32,403 nt of DNA, taken from positions 1-32,403 of the forward strand of contig JADZAA010000110.1 in assembly GCA_020852855.1 (NCBI GenBank). Reading direction: 5' to 3'. The position numbers and the translations under genes were made by a program. Every line of letters begins with the position of its first letter. Position 1 is the first letter of the stretch. This document shows, in pieces, positions 7,665 through 16,998 of this stretch. The notes beneath the pieces were generated by a model. The model searched no databases and had not been told where the DNA came from. It worked only from the letters and a program-made list of their open reading frames with translations. This DNA is from Bacteroidota bacterium. GTDB taxonomy: Bacteria; Bacteroidota; Ignavibacteria; Kapaibacteriales; UBA961.

Positions 7665-10600
7665 TTATCGTGAAAGCGTAAAACCTGTCGTCATAATCGT
7701 ATTTCCGGCAAATATGCGCATACGATACGATCCGGGCGGCATATCTTCTATTGACAAATAAATTGCCCCTGTTTGCGGGGCGATTTCCAATCGTTCGCGG
7801 CGCACCATAATTCCGAGCGCATTGACTATTTCTATTCGAATATCGTCGGGTGCTTGTATGACAATTTCCGGCGGTAATTCCAATTTAAATTTTCCCGAAT
7901 TCGGATTTGGTACAACTCTAACCGTATAATTTACATACGCCTCTGTAATTCCATCAGGATTTTCGCCCGTTACGAACTCCCATATATCCGACCATGGGCT
8001 TTTTCCGGCCGTAGCGAATGCCCGCACCCGCCAAAAATACCGAGTCAATGGCTCAAGCGTCTTCATAGCCCTCGATACCGTAGGAAGCGTAGAGTCGTTG
8101 AATACCGGACTTATGAAATCCGGCTCTGAGGACAATTGCAGGTGATAATAAATAGCGTTAGGCACGGAATTCCACGAAATTGTGGGATTTAGATTTACTC
8201 CCGTAATGCCGTTTCCGGGCGAATCTTGTCGCGGAACGGCCACCGTAGTTGCAAAACTTCTCGCGGGCGACCAATCGCTTTCACCGTCGGACAACGCCCA
8301 TCGCACACGCCAAAAATAGATTTCACCGCTTTTGGGAAGTGTAACGGCATAAGCTGTGTCGCCAATATCACGCACATCTAACAGCAAGGTCTGAAAATCC
8401 GGACGATACGATACTTGCAATCTATATTTCAGTCCGGCCAGCGGCGGTGCCCACGAAAATGTTATATCGGTCGGCAAATTTTCTGCTTTGTCCGCGGGCA
8501 AATACAACAACGGCGAAGGAACCAATCGGCGAATACGCCAAACTTCCGACCATATTCCCATTTGCCCCGTACCGGTAAGTGCCCTTACACGCCAAAAATA
8601 TCGGCTGCTGTTTTCAAGAGAAAATTTCACTTGTGTTCCAAATACAAGCGTATCAAGCGAAGATGCGTAGAATAGAGAATCTTTGCTGATTTGCACCTGA
8701 TAAAGCGGCGCACCGATTACCGCGCCCCATTTGAACGCAGTATCGCGCCTTATTACGACGGATCCGTTTATGGGCGACACAAGCGGCGTTATCCCAAGTG
8801 CTTTTCCTCCTGTAGAGAACCAAAAGATACTTGACCACTCGGTAGTTCCGCGTGCATTTTTTGCCTGAACACGCCAATAATACACAGTAGTTGCAGCAAG
8901 TTCGGGAAGTGTCAGAATCGTATCGGAAGTATACGGCATATCCACAAGCAACGTATCGAAGCGAAAATCTTGTGCTAACTGAACACGATAAGACCTTGCA
9001 CGCAAGTCGCTTTTCCAAACAAGGCGCGTATTACGCGGCACATCGGCTGCAAGTCTTGGCGGAAAAACAAGTTCGGGGCGTTCAGGCAAAGCATCGGCCA
9101 CTTCTACGCTACGGAATGTCGAGCGTGCAATACGGGCTTCCGGAAATTGAGCCGAAAAATCTGCACGGATATAATACATTCCGTTAGATTTCGGAACGAA
9201 CGAGCCATGATAAATCGCCGGATTAAATTGGTCACGTTCTAAATCGAGCGGTATGCCAAGCCTCGAACTGTCAGGGTTTGCATCGTAATAAAGCGAGGCA
9301 GTTACTTTTAAATCGCTGAAAAAGAAATTGGGAAGCACAACATCAAATTTAACGCTGTCGCCGGTTGAAAACACGGAATCTTCGGTGGTTATGCGTAGCG
9401 ATAAATCGCTAAGAAACGACACGGCAAAACGCAAAGGTTGCACCGCCGTATTGCAGGCTATATTCCAAATTCCGGCCATCGGACGCGCCATGAAAAAGTA
9501 GGCTGCGCCGTCGGCTGCAAAACGTTCCGTACCACCGCCCGAATACTGCGGAACAGTAGAGGCATCGCCCTTAGCCTCGTCGAAACTCATGCCGTTAGGT
9601 GCTATAAGATTAAAACTTGCGGCAGCGGCACTTTGCAAGGGCTGCGTATTGTCAAGCGGCATTGCAATTACCAGCATCGTATCCATATACGGGTCAATTC
9701 TGAACGGTATCGTATCGCGCACGGACGCACGCTCCGTTTCAGAAAAAACGTACATTTCATGGCGACGTTCCCCGCCAGTAAGCCAAGCACCTGCTATCGG
9801 GTTCTTAAATTTTACAGTTCGCTCTACGGTTTGCATCGGATACAGGCGCAATACTGTCGGCTCGACTGAAACGGGAATGGCGCGTCGCCGGCGTGTAGTC
9901 GCTTGTTTATCAACAGGATAATGAATGTAATCAGCAAAGCGGACTGCATGATTTTGATTGATAAAGTCCCAACCAATTCCGCCGTCTCCGGTTCGACTTA
10001 CGCTGAAGTATCGTTCGCTTGACGGATTCCGCGTCATTCCGTAGCGTGATTCCGTTTCTAAAACGTCACTTTCGGGAAACAGAGTGATATTCGGGATATT
10101 TTTATCTCGAACTACCGAAAGACGCGGCGCGTTTAATGTAGGAACATTCCAAATTTCGATTGACGGCGAGCCGTAGAGGTAATTATCAGGCTTGATAATA
10201 TAACTCGGCAACACGGCAAAACTCGTAACCGCATCAAGCATTTTTTGAGCAGGCGAGCGCGGCGAATAATTTTCGCGCATAAATTCCGCGATAATTACAC
10301 TGCTGTTTTCAAGCAGATTTTTTCCCGTACCGGACGGTACTGCGGTCATTTGCGTTGTGGCGAGCGGTAAAAATTTATCGAACAGAGACACGCTTTGCAT
10401 AGCCGCCACACCGTCGTCGTAGCCTGTTATTTCATTATGCGGCCAATCAAGCGGCATATCCGTAAGACCGGCCACGCAAAGATATGAAGCGGCAAGGTCG
10501 TAGCCCGACGGCGTTAGCGAAGGAAACGGCGAAGAATTTATTCGCGCTAAAATCTCCGAACCGGGAGCAGCATCTTGCCAAAGAGGTGCGTTACGGTCAA

Positions 10601-11771
10601 GCCTGCGCACGTATTCACTTGCCGTAGCCGTAAATTCTTCCGTGTAAGCAAGTTTATAAGCGAAATACGAGCCGTGATTAGGTGTTCCCAACATCAGTAA
10701 TTTGCCTGCATTCCCGCCGTTAAGCGGCCCTTGAATATACGCTCGCACCACAAGCCCGCCCGTCCCATGAGCGGCCAGCCCGATTTTTTTCGTTCCGTAA
10801 ATCGAAGCAAGCCTCTTCATTGCATCAGCCAACAAGGCCGCGCTGGAATCAATCGGCGATTCGGCCGGATATAGCCATTGCCAAACGTCGTAGCCGGACT
10901 CTCTCAATTCAGACGGAACATTACCCCAAGAGGTATAGCCCGCACCGTGAATCAAAAGTACGGGAATCTTAGACGTATCAATAAGTTTCGTTTGTCCGCC
11001 GGGCGGAATTAATGCCGTTACGGGAATTTCATTTGCTCCGTAATAATTCCATTTCGGATAGCGTGATTTGGGAATGATGCGTTTGGGGTGAAAATATAGC
11101 AATAAATCGGTTCTTGGCCCGAAGGGCGGCACATCGGAAAAGCGATAATCGAATTGCAAATGCCCATATACGCCCGCACCATTTGCACGCAAAAAATCTA
11201 TTCGCCGCGTCGTAAACGGCTCGGCGTAGAGATACGGAAAATCTTCTTGACGATACAGTACAGTCGTGTCGCGGCGCAAAGTCTTCGTCTTGCTGTAAAG
11301 CAATCGCGTATCATAGTAATCGCGGCTGTTGAGTGCAACCAAAGCAAGCGAAGAGTCGGCATTAAAAAATCTCATCAATACAGCCTGTCCGTCGGGATAG
11401 CCGGTTCGGAATTGTTGCACCGGCGACCAACTGCTTTGCCCGTAATCGTTTACTGCGGCTACACGCCAATAATAATCGGCGGCGGCTTCCGGCGGATTAT
11501 TGACAATACTTGCAAAAAACACGTAGTTTGTTCCGACTATCCTTGTTTGGTCTGCGTCAAGCAAGCCCGTGAAATTCGGATTTCGTGCTATTTGAATATG
11601 ATAATACAAGGCACCGCCCGATGCATTCCACTCGAATTGTATGTTGTTCGGTGTGATGTCGGCAACGTTATTCGCCGGAGTAACGGGTTGCGGTGATTGC
11701 GGCGATTGCGCAAATACCGTAAGAAATGATGCAAAAAGGAGAATTACTCCCATTGATAAGATATTTTTCAT
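7665..11771 (-). CDS. Large T9SS cargo: Fn3-like repeats plus a lipase-fold domain lacking the catalytic Ser
   Basis: A 1368-residue exported protein. The start is set at 11771 because the signal peptide (MKNILSMGVILLFASFLTVFAQ) begins there; the frame stays open 50 codons further, to 11921. Order: an Fn3-like domain (~30-125), an alpha/beta-hydrolase of the PGAP1/lipase type (~265-480; VLLIHGAGYTSWG, then LGTPNHGS), a long central region, four Fn3-like repeats (~900-1275, each with a Y[FY]WRVRA strand), and a T9SS sorting domain (VVPNPNSGKF to the end). The nucleophile elbow, normally G-H-S-x-G-G, reads A-H-G-T-G-G: the serine is Gly336 (codon GGG at 10764-10766). An Asp is retained in GYDDG (~452), but no His follows for ~150 residues. 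I infer a non-catalytic binding role. Confidence 0.87.
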   Translation of the reverse strand: MKNILSMGVILLFASFLTVFAQSPQSPQPVTPANNVADITPNNIQFEWNASGGALYYHIQIARNPNFTGLLDADQTRIVGTNYVFFASIVNNPPEAAADYYWRVAAVNDYGQSSWSPVQQFRTGYPDGQAVLMRFFNADSSLALVALNSRDYYDTRLLYSKTKTLRRDTTVLYRQEDFPYLYAEPFTTRRIDFLRANGAGVYGHLQFDYRFSDVPPFGPRTDLLLYFHPKRIIPKSRYPKWNYYGANEIPVTALIPPGGQTKLIDTSKIPVLLIHGAGYTSWGNVPSELRESGYDVWQWLYPAESPIDSSAALLADAMKRLASIYGTKKIGLAAHGTGGLVVRAYIQGPLNGGNAGKLLMLGTPNHGSYFAYKLAYTEEFTATASEYVRRLDRNAPLWQDAAPGSEILARINSSPFPSLTPSGYDLAASYLCVAGLTDMPLDWPHNEITGYDDGVAAMQSVSLFDKFLPLATTQMTAVPSGTGKNLLENSSVIIAEFMRENYSPRSPAQKMLDAVTSFAVLPSYIIKPDNYLYGSPSIEIWNVPTLNAPRLSVVRDKNIPNITLFPESDVLETESRYGMTRNPSSERYFSVSRTGDGGIGWDFINQNHAVRFADYIHYPVDKQATTRRRRAIPVSVEPTVLRLYPMQTVERTVKFKNPIAGAWLTGGERRHEMYVFSETERASVRDTIPFRIDPYMDTMLVIAMPLDNTQPLQSAAAASFNLIAPNGMSFDEAKGDASTVPQYSGGGTERFAADGAAYFFMARPMAGIWNIACNTAVQPLRFAVSFLSDLSLRITTEDSVFSTGDSVKFDVVLPNFFFSDLKVTASLYYDANPDSSRLGIPLDLERDQFNPAIYHGSFVPKSNGMYYIRADFSAQFPEARIARSTFRSVEVADALPERPELVFPPRLAADVPRNTRLVWKSDLRARSYRVQLAQDFRFDTLLVDMPYTSDTILTLPELAATTVYYWRVQAKNARGTTEWSSIFWFSTGGKALGITPLVSPINGSVVIRRDTAFKWGAVIGAPLYQVQISKDSLFYASSLDTLVFGTQVKFSLENSSRYFWRVRALTGTGQMGIWSEVWRIRRLVPSPLLYLPADKAENLPTDITFSWAPPLAGLKYRLQVSYRPDFQTLLLDVRDIGDTAYAVTLPKSGEIYFWRVRWALSDGESDWSPARSFATTVAVPRQDSPGNGITGVNLNPTISWNSVPNAIYYHLQLSSEPDFISPVFNDSTLPTVSRAMKTLEPLTRYFWRVRAFATAGKSPWSDIWEFVTGENPDGITEAYVNYTVRVVPNPNSGKFKLELPPEIVIQAPDDIRIEIVNALGIMVRRERLEIAPQTGAIYLSIEDMPPGSYRMRIFAGNTIMTTGFTLSR

Positions 11772-11817
11772 TGTTTCTGTAAATGCCGACGAGAATGTAC
11801 GCCGTGCTATGCGGTAT

Positions 11818-11862
11818 GGAGAATAATCGCCTGCGTGCGGAATATTGGGAGAATAATCGCCT
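11818..11862. repeat. 15-bp direct repeat upstream of the giant T9SS cargo gene
   Basis: GGAGAATAATCGCCT occurs identically at 11818-11832 and 11848-11862, with start points 30 bp apart (about three helical turns). It lies 47-91 bases upstream of the chosen start. It could be a paired operator or leader element; in the long frame it reads as GDYSP twice, but that extension precedes the signal peptide. Confidence 0.8.
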
Positions 11863-12045
11863 TGCAACGATAAAATATTTGCATTAAATGCCCGATTAAA
11901 AAGTGCTTTCTCTATGGACAAACACCGTGCCTAAGAAATTCTTGGGAACGATATTCCGAATTACTGCACCGATTTTATAAAACCTTAAGAAATTCGACAG
12001 CCTCTAATTTACGCCTGCGAAAAGCTTATGGTTTAATAAACAAAA

Positions 12046-12066
12046 AGCCCGATTTTTCATCGGGCT
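12046..12066 (-). terminator. Intrinsic terminator of the beta-helix gene
   Basis: AGCCCGAT (12046-12053) pairs with ATCGGGCT (12059-12066) across a 5-base loop. On the minus strand the hairpin is followed by TTTTTG. It lies about 80 bases past the stop codon of the gene at 12148. Confidence 0.65.
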
Positions 12067-12147
12067 CGCCTTTATTGCTTATTTTTTCGTTTATTTCGAT
12101 ACGCCGTATACCGACAGAAGAAACAGCCGGCTAAATAAAGCCTTGTT

Positions 12148-13533
12148 TTACAAATAAATTACACGGCGCAATATGAGTCCGGCCGACTTTATTTCAACTG
12201 CCATTACACCGCTGTTTACACGTATTTCGCTTCTATCGGTTCCTTCGCCTTCAGCAAGCATACGTCCGTAAATATCCCAAATTTTATACTTAAAATTCCC
12301 CGGTATTTCTATACGCAATGTTCCGTTTTGCGCCGTAAAAAATGCAGGCAAAGTGTCGCATCTTTCCGCCACTTCATTTGCTTGCGCGAATTGATATGCT
12401 CCGGCAGAAAATACTGCTCCAAGCGGCGGCAAAATATCGCGTTTCCATGCAAGATGAACATATTCTTCGGTCGGTGTAAGGGAATATTCGCCTACGGGTT
12501 CTACTGTTGCCGCCGCGGCAATTGCGGGCGAACCTTCTGTTAAACGATAATCATAATTCAGCGCATCGGTAAAGCCGGCCGAGGCAAGTAAAGAACGAAT
12601 ATTACGGCCGCTGTCGAGAACATTTGTGCCGCCGCCGAAAACAGACCCCGCGCCGATTAGGAAATTATTGCGAATAATCGTTCGCAAAGTTCCGCTTTGC
12701 GTTTGTACGAATACGCCCGCCGGCCTCTCGTTTACGATTGTATTATTGACCACGTATAATTCGTTTCGCAGACTGTCGCTCAGACCCTCAAGCCCGTATC
12801 CTATAATATTCGAATTTTCGGCATTAATTCCCTGATGAATAATATTTCCCATTATTATCGAAAATCCACCGTTCGGCAGGTCAATTTCGCGGCTTGCGTG
12901 CCCGTTTTCATTACTTAATCGATTATATAAAATTTCATTGCGATGTGCTCGACTCTTACATTCATGTCCAATAAGCGCGTGATGCGAATAATTATAGCGA
13001 AAAATAAATCGGTAAATATGGTTTATGTAAATATTATGCGAATATCCGTCGCCGTACCCGCTGCGTTCAAATTCAGAATATTCAATCAATATTGTGCTTT
13101 TAATATTATTTCCGGCTAAAATTCCCATTTCATTGCGCCGAAAAGCGCAGTTTCGTACTACAAGATTCGTGCCTTCCTGACGAATTCCGGCACCATTATG
13201 GTCGGCTACCTTGCAATCTGAAAACTCTATATTTTCAATCGTACAATTATCGCCTTTAATCACCCAAATCGCTTTTTGTTCTGCGGACTTACCGCCTGCC
13301 GACAATTTTGCGCGTCCGCCTTCGCCGCGCAGCAATAAATTATTCGCACGCCACGAGCATACGTCGGCCGTATAATTTCCCGCATCAATTAAAACCGTAT
13401 CACCGTCTGATACAAGCCCAACTACCGCACTCGGTGTTGCATATTGCCGCCCCGCCCCTACGCGCCACACGGAGGATTGCAGCGATTCAAAAAACAAACA
13501 GAAAAATACAAGGAAAATAATTGTAGTTTTCAT
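12148..13533 (-). CDS. Exported right-handed beta-helix (PbH1-type) protein
   Basis: A 461-residue protein with a signal peptide (residues 1-20, MKTTIIFLVFFCLFFESLQS). Residues ~25-350 show the parallel beta-helix pattern of pectate-lyase-like proteins: short repeating strands with Asn/Gly turns (NCTIENIEFSDCK, NLVVRNCAFRRNEMG, STILIEYSEFERSG, FSIIMGNIIHQG, LYVVNNTIVNERP, RTIIRNNFLIGAG). This fold usually binds or cleaves polysaccharides, but no lyase catalytic set could be assigned. The last ~70 residues (KYKIWDIYGRMLAEGEG, ending ILRRVIYL) resemble a T9SS sorting domain, but the PNP motif is missing, so that part is less sure. The N-terminal VWRVGAGRQYATPSAVVGLVSDGDTV segment is typical of this class. 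A tandem 15-mer lies just upstream of the start, and a terminator follows the gene. Confidence 0.8.
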   Translation of the reverse strand: MKTTIIFLVFFCLFFESLQSSVWRVGAGRQYATPSAVVGLVSDGDTVLIDAGNYTADVCSWRANNLLLRGEGGRAKLSAGGKSAEQKAIWVIKGDNCTIENIEFSDCKVADHNGAGIRQEGTNLVVRNCAFRRNEMGILAGNNIKSTILIEYSEFERSGYGDGYSHNIYINHIYRFIFRYNYSHHALIGHECKSRAHRNEILYNRLSNENGHASREIDLPNGGFSIIMGNIIHQGINAENSNIIGYGLEGLSDSLRNELYVVNNTIVNERPAGVFVQTQSGTLRTIIRNNFLIGAGSVFGGGTNVLDSGRNIRSLLASAGFTDALNYDYRLTEGSPAIAAAATVEPVGEYSLTPTEEYVHLAWKRDILPPLGAVFSAGAYQFAQANEVAERCDTLPAFFTAQNGTLRIEIPGNFKYKIWDIYGRMLAEGEGTDRSEIRVNSGVMAVEIKSAGLILRRVIYL

Positions 13534-13564
13534 ATTTTCATGAAAATGAAAAATCGGCCGGCAG

Positions 13565-13594
13565 AATAATCAAGAAATAAATAATCAAGAAATA
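13565..13594. repeat. Two perfect tandem copies of a 15-mer
   Basis: AATAATCAAGAAATA is present at 13565-13579 and again directly at 13580-13594. It lies 32 bases upstream of the beta-helix gene start, in the short gap to the phosphodiesterase gene. It is AT-rich and may be simple slippage or part of the leader. Confidence 0.85.
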
Positions 13595-13630
13595 ATTATA
13601 CGTGCATATAACGTAATATTTATTCGGGAA

Positions 13631-14407
13631 TTATCGCGCCAAATTACAAGACCGTAATAATTCCATAATTTTCGCGGGAAAATCGCTGGCCAATGCCCGA
13701 ACGCCGTATCGCATGGCACGATGTAGATCATCTTCCGTATTTATCACATAAGCCCCTATATAAAGCCCCGATTTTTCCGCGTCGCTCATTTTGGCATAAG
13801 TAATCTCGCGAAGCCCATAGACAATTCCTTCGCAAGCAATTTCGGCCGCAATTTCCGAAGGCAAACGTTTGTCGCCGGGAATATTTATCGCCGCCGTATG
13901 CGATTCAGGATAGCGTCGTTTTATCTCACGAAGAGTAGCATGGTGAAACGAAGCAAACAATGTATAAGGAATCATTTCTGCCTCGTTCACAGTACGAAAA
14001 ATTATTTCAAATCTCGACTGATAGTCTTCGTCGGGCAACGGCGGCTTTATTTCTATGTTCAAATACGCTCTGTTTTTTAGCAAATCTAACGCTTCAGACA
14101 GCAAAGGAACACGCTCGGCACTGAAATCGCTGTGAAACCATGAGCCGGCATCAAGTTCGCGCAACTGTTCGAAAGTCATCGCCGAAAGCCGCCCATGGCC
14201 GCCGGTAGTACGGCCTACCACATTATCGTGCAGCAGAATAGCGCGATTATCGGCAGTAACATGCGCGTCGAGCTCTATCATTTGCACTTTGGCGGCAAGA
14301 GATTGACGAATGGCCGCAAGCGTATTTTCGGGAGCTGTGCCGGAGGCGCCGCGGTGCGCCACAACAAATCTATCAATGGAGGCTACGAAGTCTTTGAGTG
14401 GAAGCAT
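13631..14407 (-). CDS. Glycerophosphodiester phosphodiesterase
   Basis: A 258-residue GDPD-family TIM barrel that hydrolyses glycerophosphodiesters to glycerol-3-phosphate and an alcohol. The catalytic motifs are complete: HRG (His18, Arg19), APENT (Glu27, Asn28), IELDAH (Glu45, Asp47) for metal binding, LLHD with His60 as general acid, and NIEIKPP downstream. There is no signal peptide, so it is likely cytoplasmic, acting on phospholipid-derived head groups. The ATG at 14407 has AAAGG four bases upstream. The DUF2520 gene ends only 20 bp upstream, so the two are probably co-transcribed. Confidence 0.93.
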   Translation of the reverse strand: MLPLKDFVASIDRFVVAHRGASGTAPENTLAAIRQSLAAKVQMIELDAHVTADNRAILLHDNVVGRTTGGHGRLSAMTFEQLRELDAGSWFHSDFSAERVPLLSEALDLLKNRAYLNIEIKPPLPDEDYQSRFEIIFRTVNEAEMIPYTLFASFHHATLREIKRRYPESHTAAINIPGDKRLPSEIAAEIACEGIVYGLREITYAKMSDAEKSGLYIGAYVINTEDDLHRAMRYGVRALASDFPAKIMELLRSCNLAR

Positions 14408-14427
14408 ATTGCCTTTCGAATAAATTT

Positions 14428-15372
14428 CTATTCACCCGGACGAAACGCCGCAATTGCTTCGTCAAGCAGTTCGCGCATCGGACTGTATTGTTCGGTCGAA
14501 ATAAGCCCGCGTCTGCGGGCGGATTCGGCGGTAGCCCGCGCCATAAGAGCGTATTCAAAGCCTATATCGGGCGCAACTTCGGCAAATTGTTCGATATGCC
14601 GCTCGATAGTTTCAATATCGCCGCGAACTATCGGCCCCGTCAGCGGCACACTTTCATTTTCCGCCGCTTGCAAAGCGTTTTCGGTTGCCGTAGTGATAAT
14701 CGGCAGTAAAAATTCTTCGGCATCAATACCTGCGGCAGTTGCTATATCTTTTGCCGATGTAACAACAGCGACAATAAAGTTTGATGCACATACAGCGGCG
14801 GCATGATATAAACCGCGAAAGTTTCGCGTAAAGTTACTTAAAAATACAGATGAACCCCCAAAGCGTCGAATAATATTTTCCGCAATATCACGGCAATCAT
14901 CACTACATTCCACACCCCAAACTATACCGCGAAACGCTACATCAGAACCTGTGGCAAATGTTTGAAACGGATGCGCCGCAAGCGTAACAGCACCTTGTTT
15001 TTCGCATATCTCTAAAACTTCTCGTCCCAAAGCACCTGAGCAATGAATCACAACTTTTCCTGCAAGATACTCTCCCCAATGTTCGGCAAGCAAATTGGCT
15101 GTCAAAACAATAGATTTATCGGGAACGACAATCAATATAACGTCGGGCACATCGGAAATATGCTCAATATCAGCGACCGCCGGCACATTCCAATCAAATC
15201 GCTCGGCAATTTGTATAGCTGTTTCTTCGGTTCGGCACAGCACCCAGCCAAGCGATTTCTGCTTAAGTAATGCAGTAATAAAAGCAATACCTAATTTGCC
15301 GCTTCCGACAACGCCGAAAGTTAGCCCGTCACCGGGCGTTTCAAATACTCCTCCGCCTTGCAAACTATTCAT
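14428..15372 (-). CDS. Rossmann-fold/DUF2520 oxidoreductase-like protein
   Basis: A 314-residue cytoplasmic protein. Residues ~18-150 are an NAD(P)-binding Rossmann domain with the dinucleotide loop VVGSGKLG (Gly23 to Gly28), followed by IHCSGALG and AAHPFQTFA. Residues ~160-300 are the helical DUF2520 domain (LYHAAAVCASNFIVAV, LTGPIVRGD). This two-domain protein is widespread in Bacteroidota and resembles 6-phosphogluconate- and ketopantoate-type dehydrogenases, but its substrate is not known. It is followed after 20 bp by the GDPD gene, and cysS lies 109 bp upstream. GTG/ATG alternatives inside the first ~15 codons are possible; I kept the ATG at 15372. Confidence 0.85.
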   Translation of the reverse strand: MNSLQGGGVFETPGDGLTFGVVGSGKLGIAFITALLKQKSLGWVLCRTEETAIQIAERFDWNVPAVADIEHISDVPDVILIVVPDKSIVLTANLLAEHWGEYLAGKVVIHCSGALGREVLEICEKQGAVTLAAHPFQTFATGSDVAFRGIVWGVECSDDCRDIAENIIRRFGGSSVFLSNFTRNFRGLYHAAAVCASNFIVAVVTSAKDIATAAGIDAEEFLLPIITTATENALQAAENESVPLTGPIVRGDIETIERHIEQFAEVAPDIGFEYALMARATAESARRRGLISTEQYSPMRELLDEAIAAFRPGE

Positions 15373-15481
15373 ATCGCTTTATTAATGCCGATATTTCATT
15401 CGGACATTCTATTGTTTTTCGCATACTTGCTTATATTTTCGAGATAATTTCCATTATCGTACATATCATCGGCACCAAGGC

Positions 15482-16936
15482 TCAGATGTTCTCCAGCGTA
15501 TATGAATCCTTCCCGTCTTTCATCGCATATCCGGCTAACGTAATTTCTGCTCTTAATGCGTCTGCTTCGGCAAAATTACGCTCTTTTTTTGCTTGCCAGC
15601 GACGTTCGGCAAGAATTTTTACTTTTTCAGGAATTTCTCTTGAGGGACGCGGTTTTATTTCCCAAACGGCAAATATATCATTCATTTTACCAAAAACACC
15701 TAAAAGAGCATTGCGCGACGAAGCCGCAATGTTTATAGGACGATTTTCATTCATAAATGCAAATAACCGCTCTAAAGCTTTTGGGGTATGTAAATTATCT
15801 GCCAAAGCAGAGTATAATTGCTCTTGCAGTTCTTCGGTATTAACCACTGTATTACTTTCGGCAGTAGGCGGCTCGTGCAAATCATATATAAATTCCTGAA
15901 CGCGACGGCGTGCTTTTGCAGCTGATTCAATTCCGAAAAATGTAAAATTTAATACTGAATTATATTGCGCCGACATCATGGCGAATCTTATATCTAATGC
16001 CTCTAAACCGCGATTCATTAAGTCGCGTAATGTAAAGAAATTACCAAAGCGTTTACTCATTTTTCGGCCTTCGACTTCCAGAAATTCATTATGGCACCAG
16101 AAATTAGAAGTTTCGCAACCATAACCGGCCATACTTTGCGCTATTTCATCTTCATGATGCGGGAAACGCAAATCTACACCGCCTGTATGAATATCGAACG
16201 GTAATCCCAGAAGTGATTGCCCCATTGCCGAACATTCTATATGCCAACCAGGGCGACCGGGTAATGATACACCGTTAATATCAAAATCCCAATACGGCTC
16301 ACCGTCTTTTCGGGCTTTCCAAAGTACAAAATCACTTACACTTTCACGGTCATACTCATCGGCATCAATTCGCACACCTTGTTGAAAATTCTCTGCATCA
16401 ATAGTAAAAAGCCGGCCGTATTTTGCGTGTTTACGCCATTCATTCAGATTAAAATATATGCTTCCCTCCGATATATATGCAAAGCCTGCATCAAAAATAC
16501 GCCGAATTAAATCTTGCATTTCGGCTATATAATCCGTTGCACGCGGTATTGCAACAAAGTCGCTTTTTTGTATTCCTATGGCTGCCAAATCATCAAAAAA
16601 TGCTTTTGAATAATAGTCTGTAAACAAACGCAGGTTAGCGTTTGCATCGCTTGTTTGCCCACCCATTTCGGGAAGCCAAGTTTGGCTGCATAGCGCACTG
16701 CCGAGTATGGTTTTATCATCAACATCGGTTATATTCATCACCCAGCGAACATTGTAACCTCCAACCACACGCAAAACGCGCTGCAAAATATCCGTAAAGA
16801 GAAAGGCACGAAGGTTACCTAAATGAGCGAAGTTATAGACCGTTGGACCGCAAGAATATATTCGTACTGCTTTTCCGTCAAGCGGCACAAAAGGCTCTGT
16901 TCTTTTTGTTAAAGTATTGTATAAGCGTATGGTCAT
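15482..16936 (-). CDS. cysS: Cysteinyl-tRNA synthetase
   Basis: A class I aminoacyl-tRNA synthetase, 484 residues, that charges tRNA-Cys. The HIGH signature appears as HLGN (38-41), and KMSKR at 292-296 is intact. The zinc ligands that recognise cysteine are visible: Cys29, Cys235 in the WHIECSAM motif, and a His/Glu pair at 260-264. The C-terminal helical and anticodon domains are present. An extra loop of about 15 residues after DVDDKTILGS (80-105, containing CSQTWLPEMGG) is longer than usual. Notably, the whole leader between this gene and the upstream kinase gene consists of a heptamer array (16943-16998), leaving no purine-rich RBS directly before the ATG. Confidence 0.97.
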   Translation of the reverse strand: MTIRLYNTLTKRTEPFVPLDGKAVRIYSCGPTVYNFAHLGNLRAFLFTDILQRVLRVVGGYNVRWVMNITDVDDKTILGSALCSQTWLPEMGGQTSDANANLRLFTDYYSKAFFDDLAAIGIQKSDFVAIPRATDYIAEMQDLIRRIFDAGFAYISEGSIYFNLNEWRKHAKYGRLFTIDAENFQQGVRIDADEYDRESVSDFVLWKARKDGEPYWDFDINGVSLPGRPGWHIECSAMGQSLLGLPFDIHTGGVDLRFPHHEDEIAQSMAGYGCETSNFWCHNEFLEVEGRKMSKRFGNFFTLRDLMNRGLEALDIRFAMMSAQYNSVLNFTFFGIESAAKARRRVQEFIYDLHEPPTAESNTVVNTEELQEQLYSALADNLHTPKALERLFAFMNENRPINIAASSRNALLGVFGKMNDIFAVWEIKPRPSREIPEKVKILAERRWQAKKERNFAEADALRAEITLAGYAMKDGKDSYTLENI

Positions 16937-16942
16937 TATAGA

Positions 16943-16998
16943 GTGATTAGTGATTAGTGATTAGTGATTAGTGATTAGTGATTAGTGATTAGTGATTA
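16943..16998. repeat. Heptanucleotide tandem array, 8 perfect copies of GTGATTA
   Basis: Counted directly: 56 bases of GTGATTA repeated 8 times (TAATCAC in the cysS sense), with a partial unit GT after it. It begins 6 bases upstream of the cysS start codon at 16936 and ends 13 bases before the stop codon of the kinase gene at 17012, so it fills most of the intergenic space. Perfect repetition points to slippage. Confidence 0.97.

Larger units (their letters stand above)
11772..12147. other. Intergenic region with direct repeats and a terminator, 376 bp
   Basis: This region separates two minus-strand exported-protein genes. It holds the terminator of the beta-helix gene (12046-12066) and two copies of a 15-mer (11818-11862) that probably lie in the leader of the giant gene. 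A 10-mer TAAGAAATTC also occurs twice, at 11932-11941 and 11986-11995; the first copy sits in an imperfect palindrome (11930-11947). No gene is seen. Confidence 0.5.

Noticed and set aside
11154-11696. 180-residue plus-strand frame opposite the giant cargo gene, with several others like it
   Set aside because: Its composition (Ile, Arg, Cys and Tyr runs) is that of an antisense shadow; the minus-strand frame has clear domains.
11772-11921. 50-codon N-terminal extension of the giant cargo protein
   Set aside because: It precedes a normal signal peptide and contains the direct repeats; a start at 11771 explains export better.
14195-14806. 203-residue plus-strand frame across the GDPD and DUF2520 genes
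   Set aside because: It crosses the boundary of two well-recognised minus-strand genes and encodes low-complexity Ser/Ala sequence.
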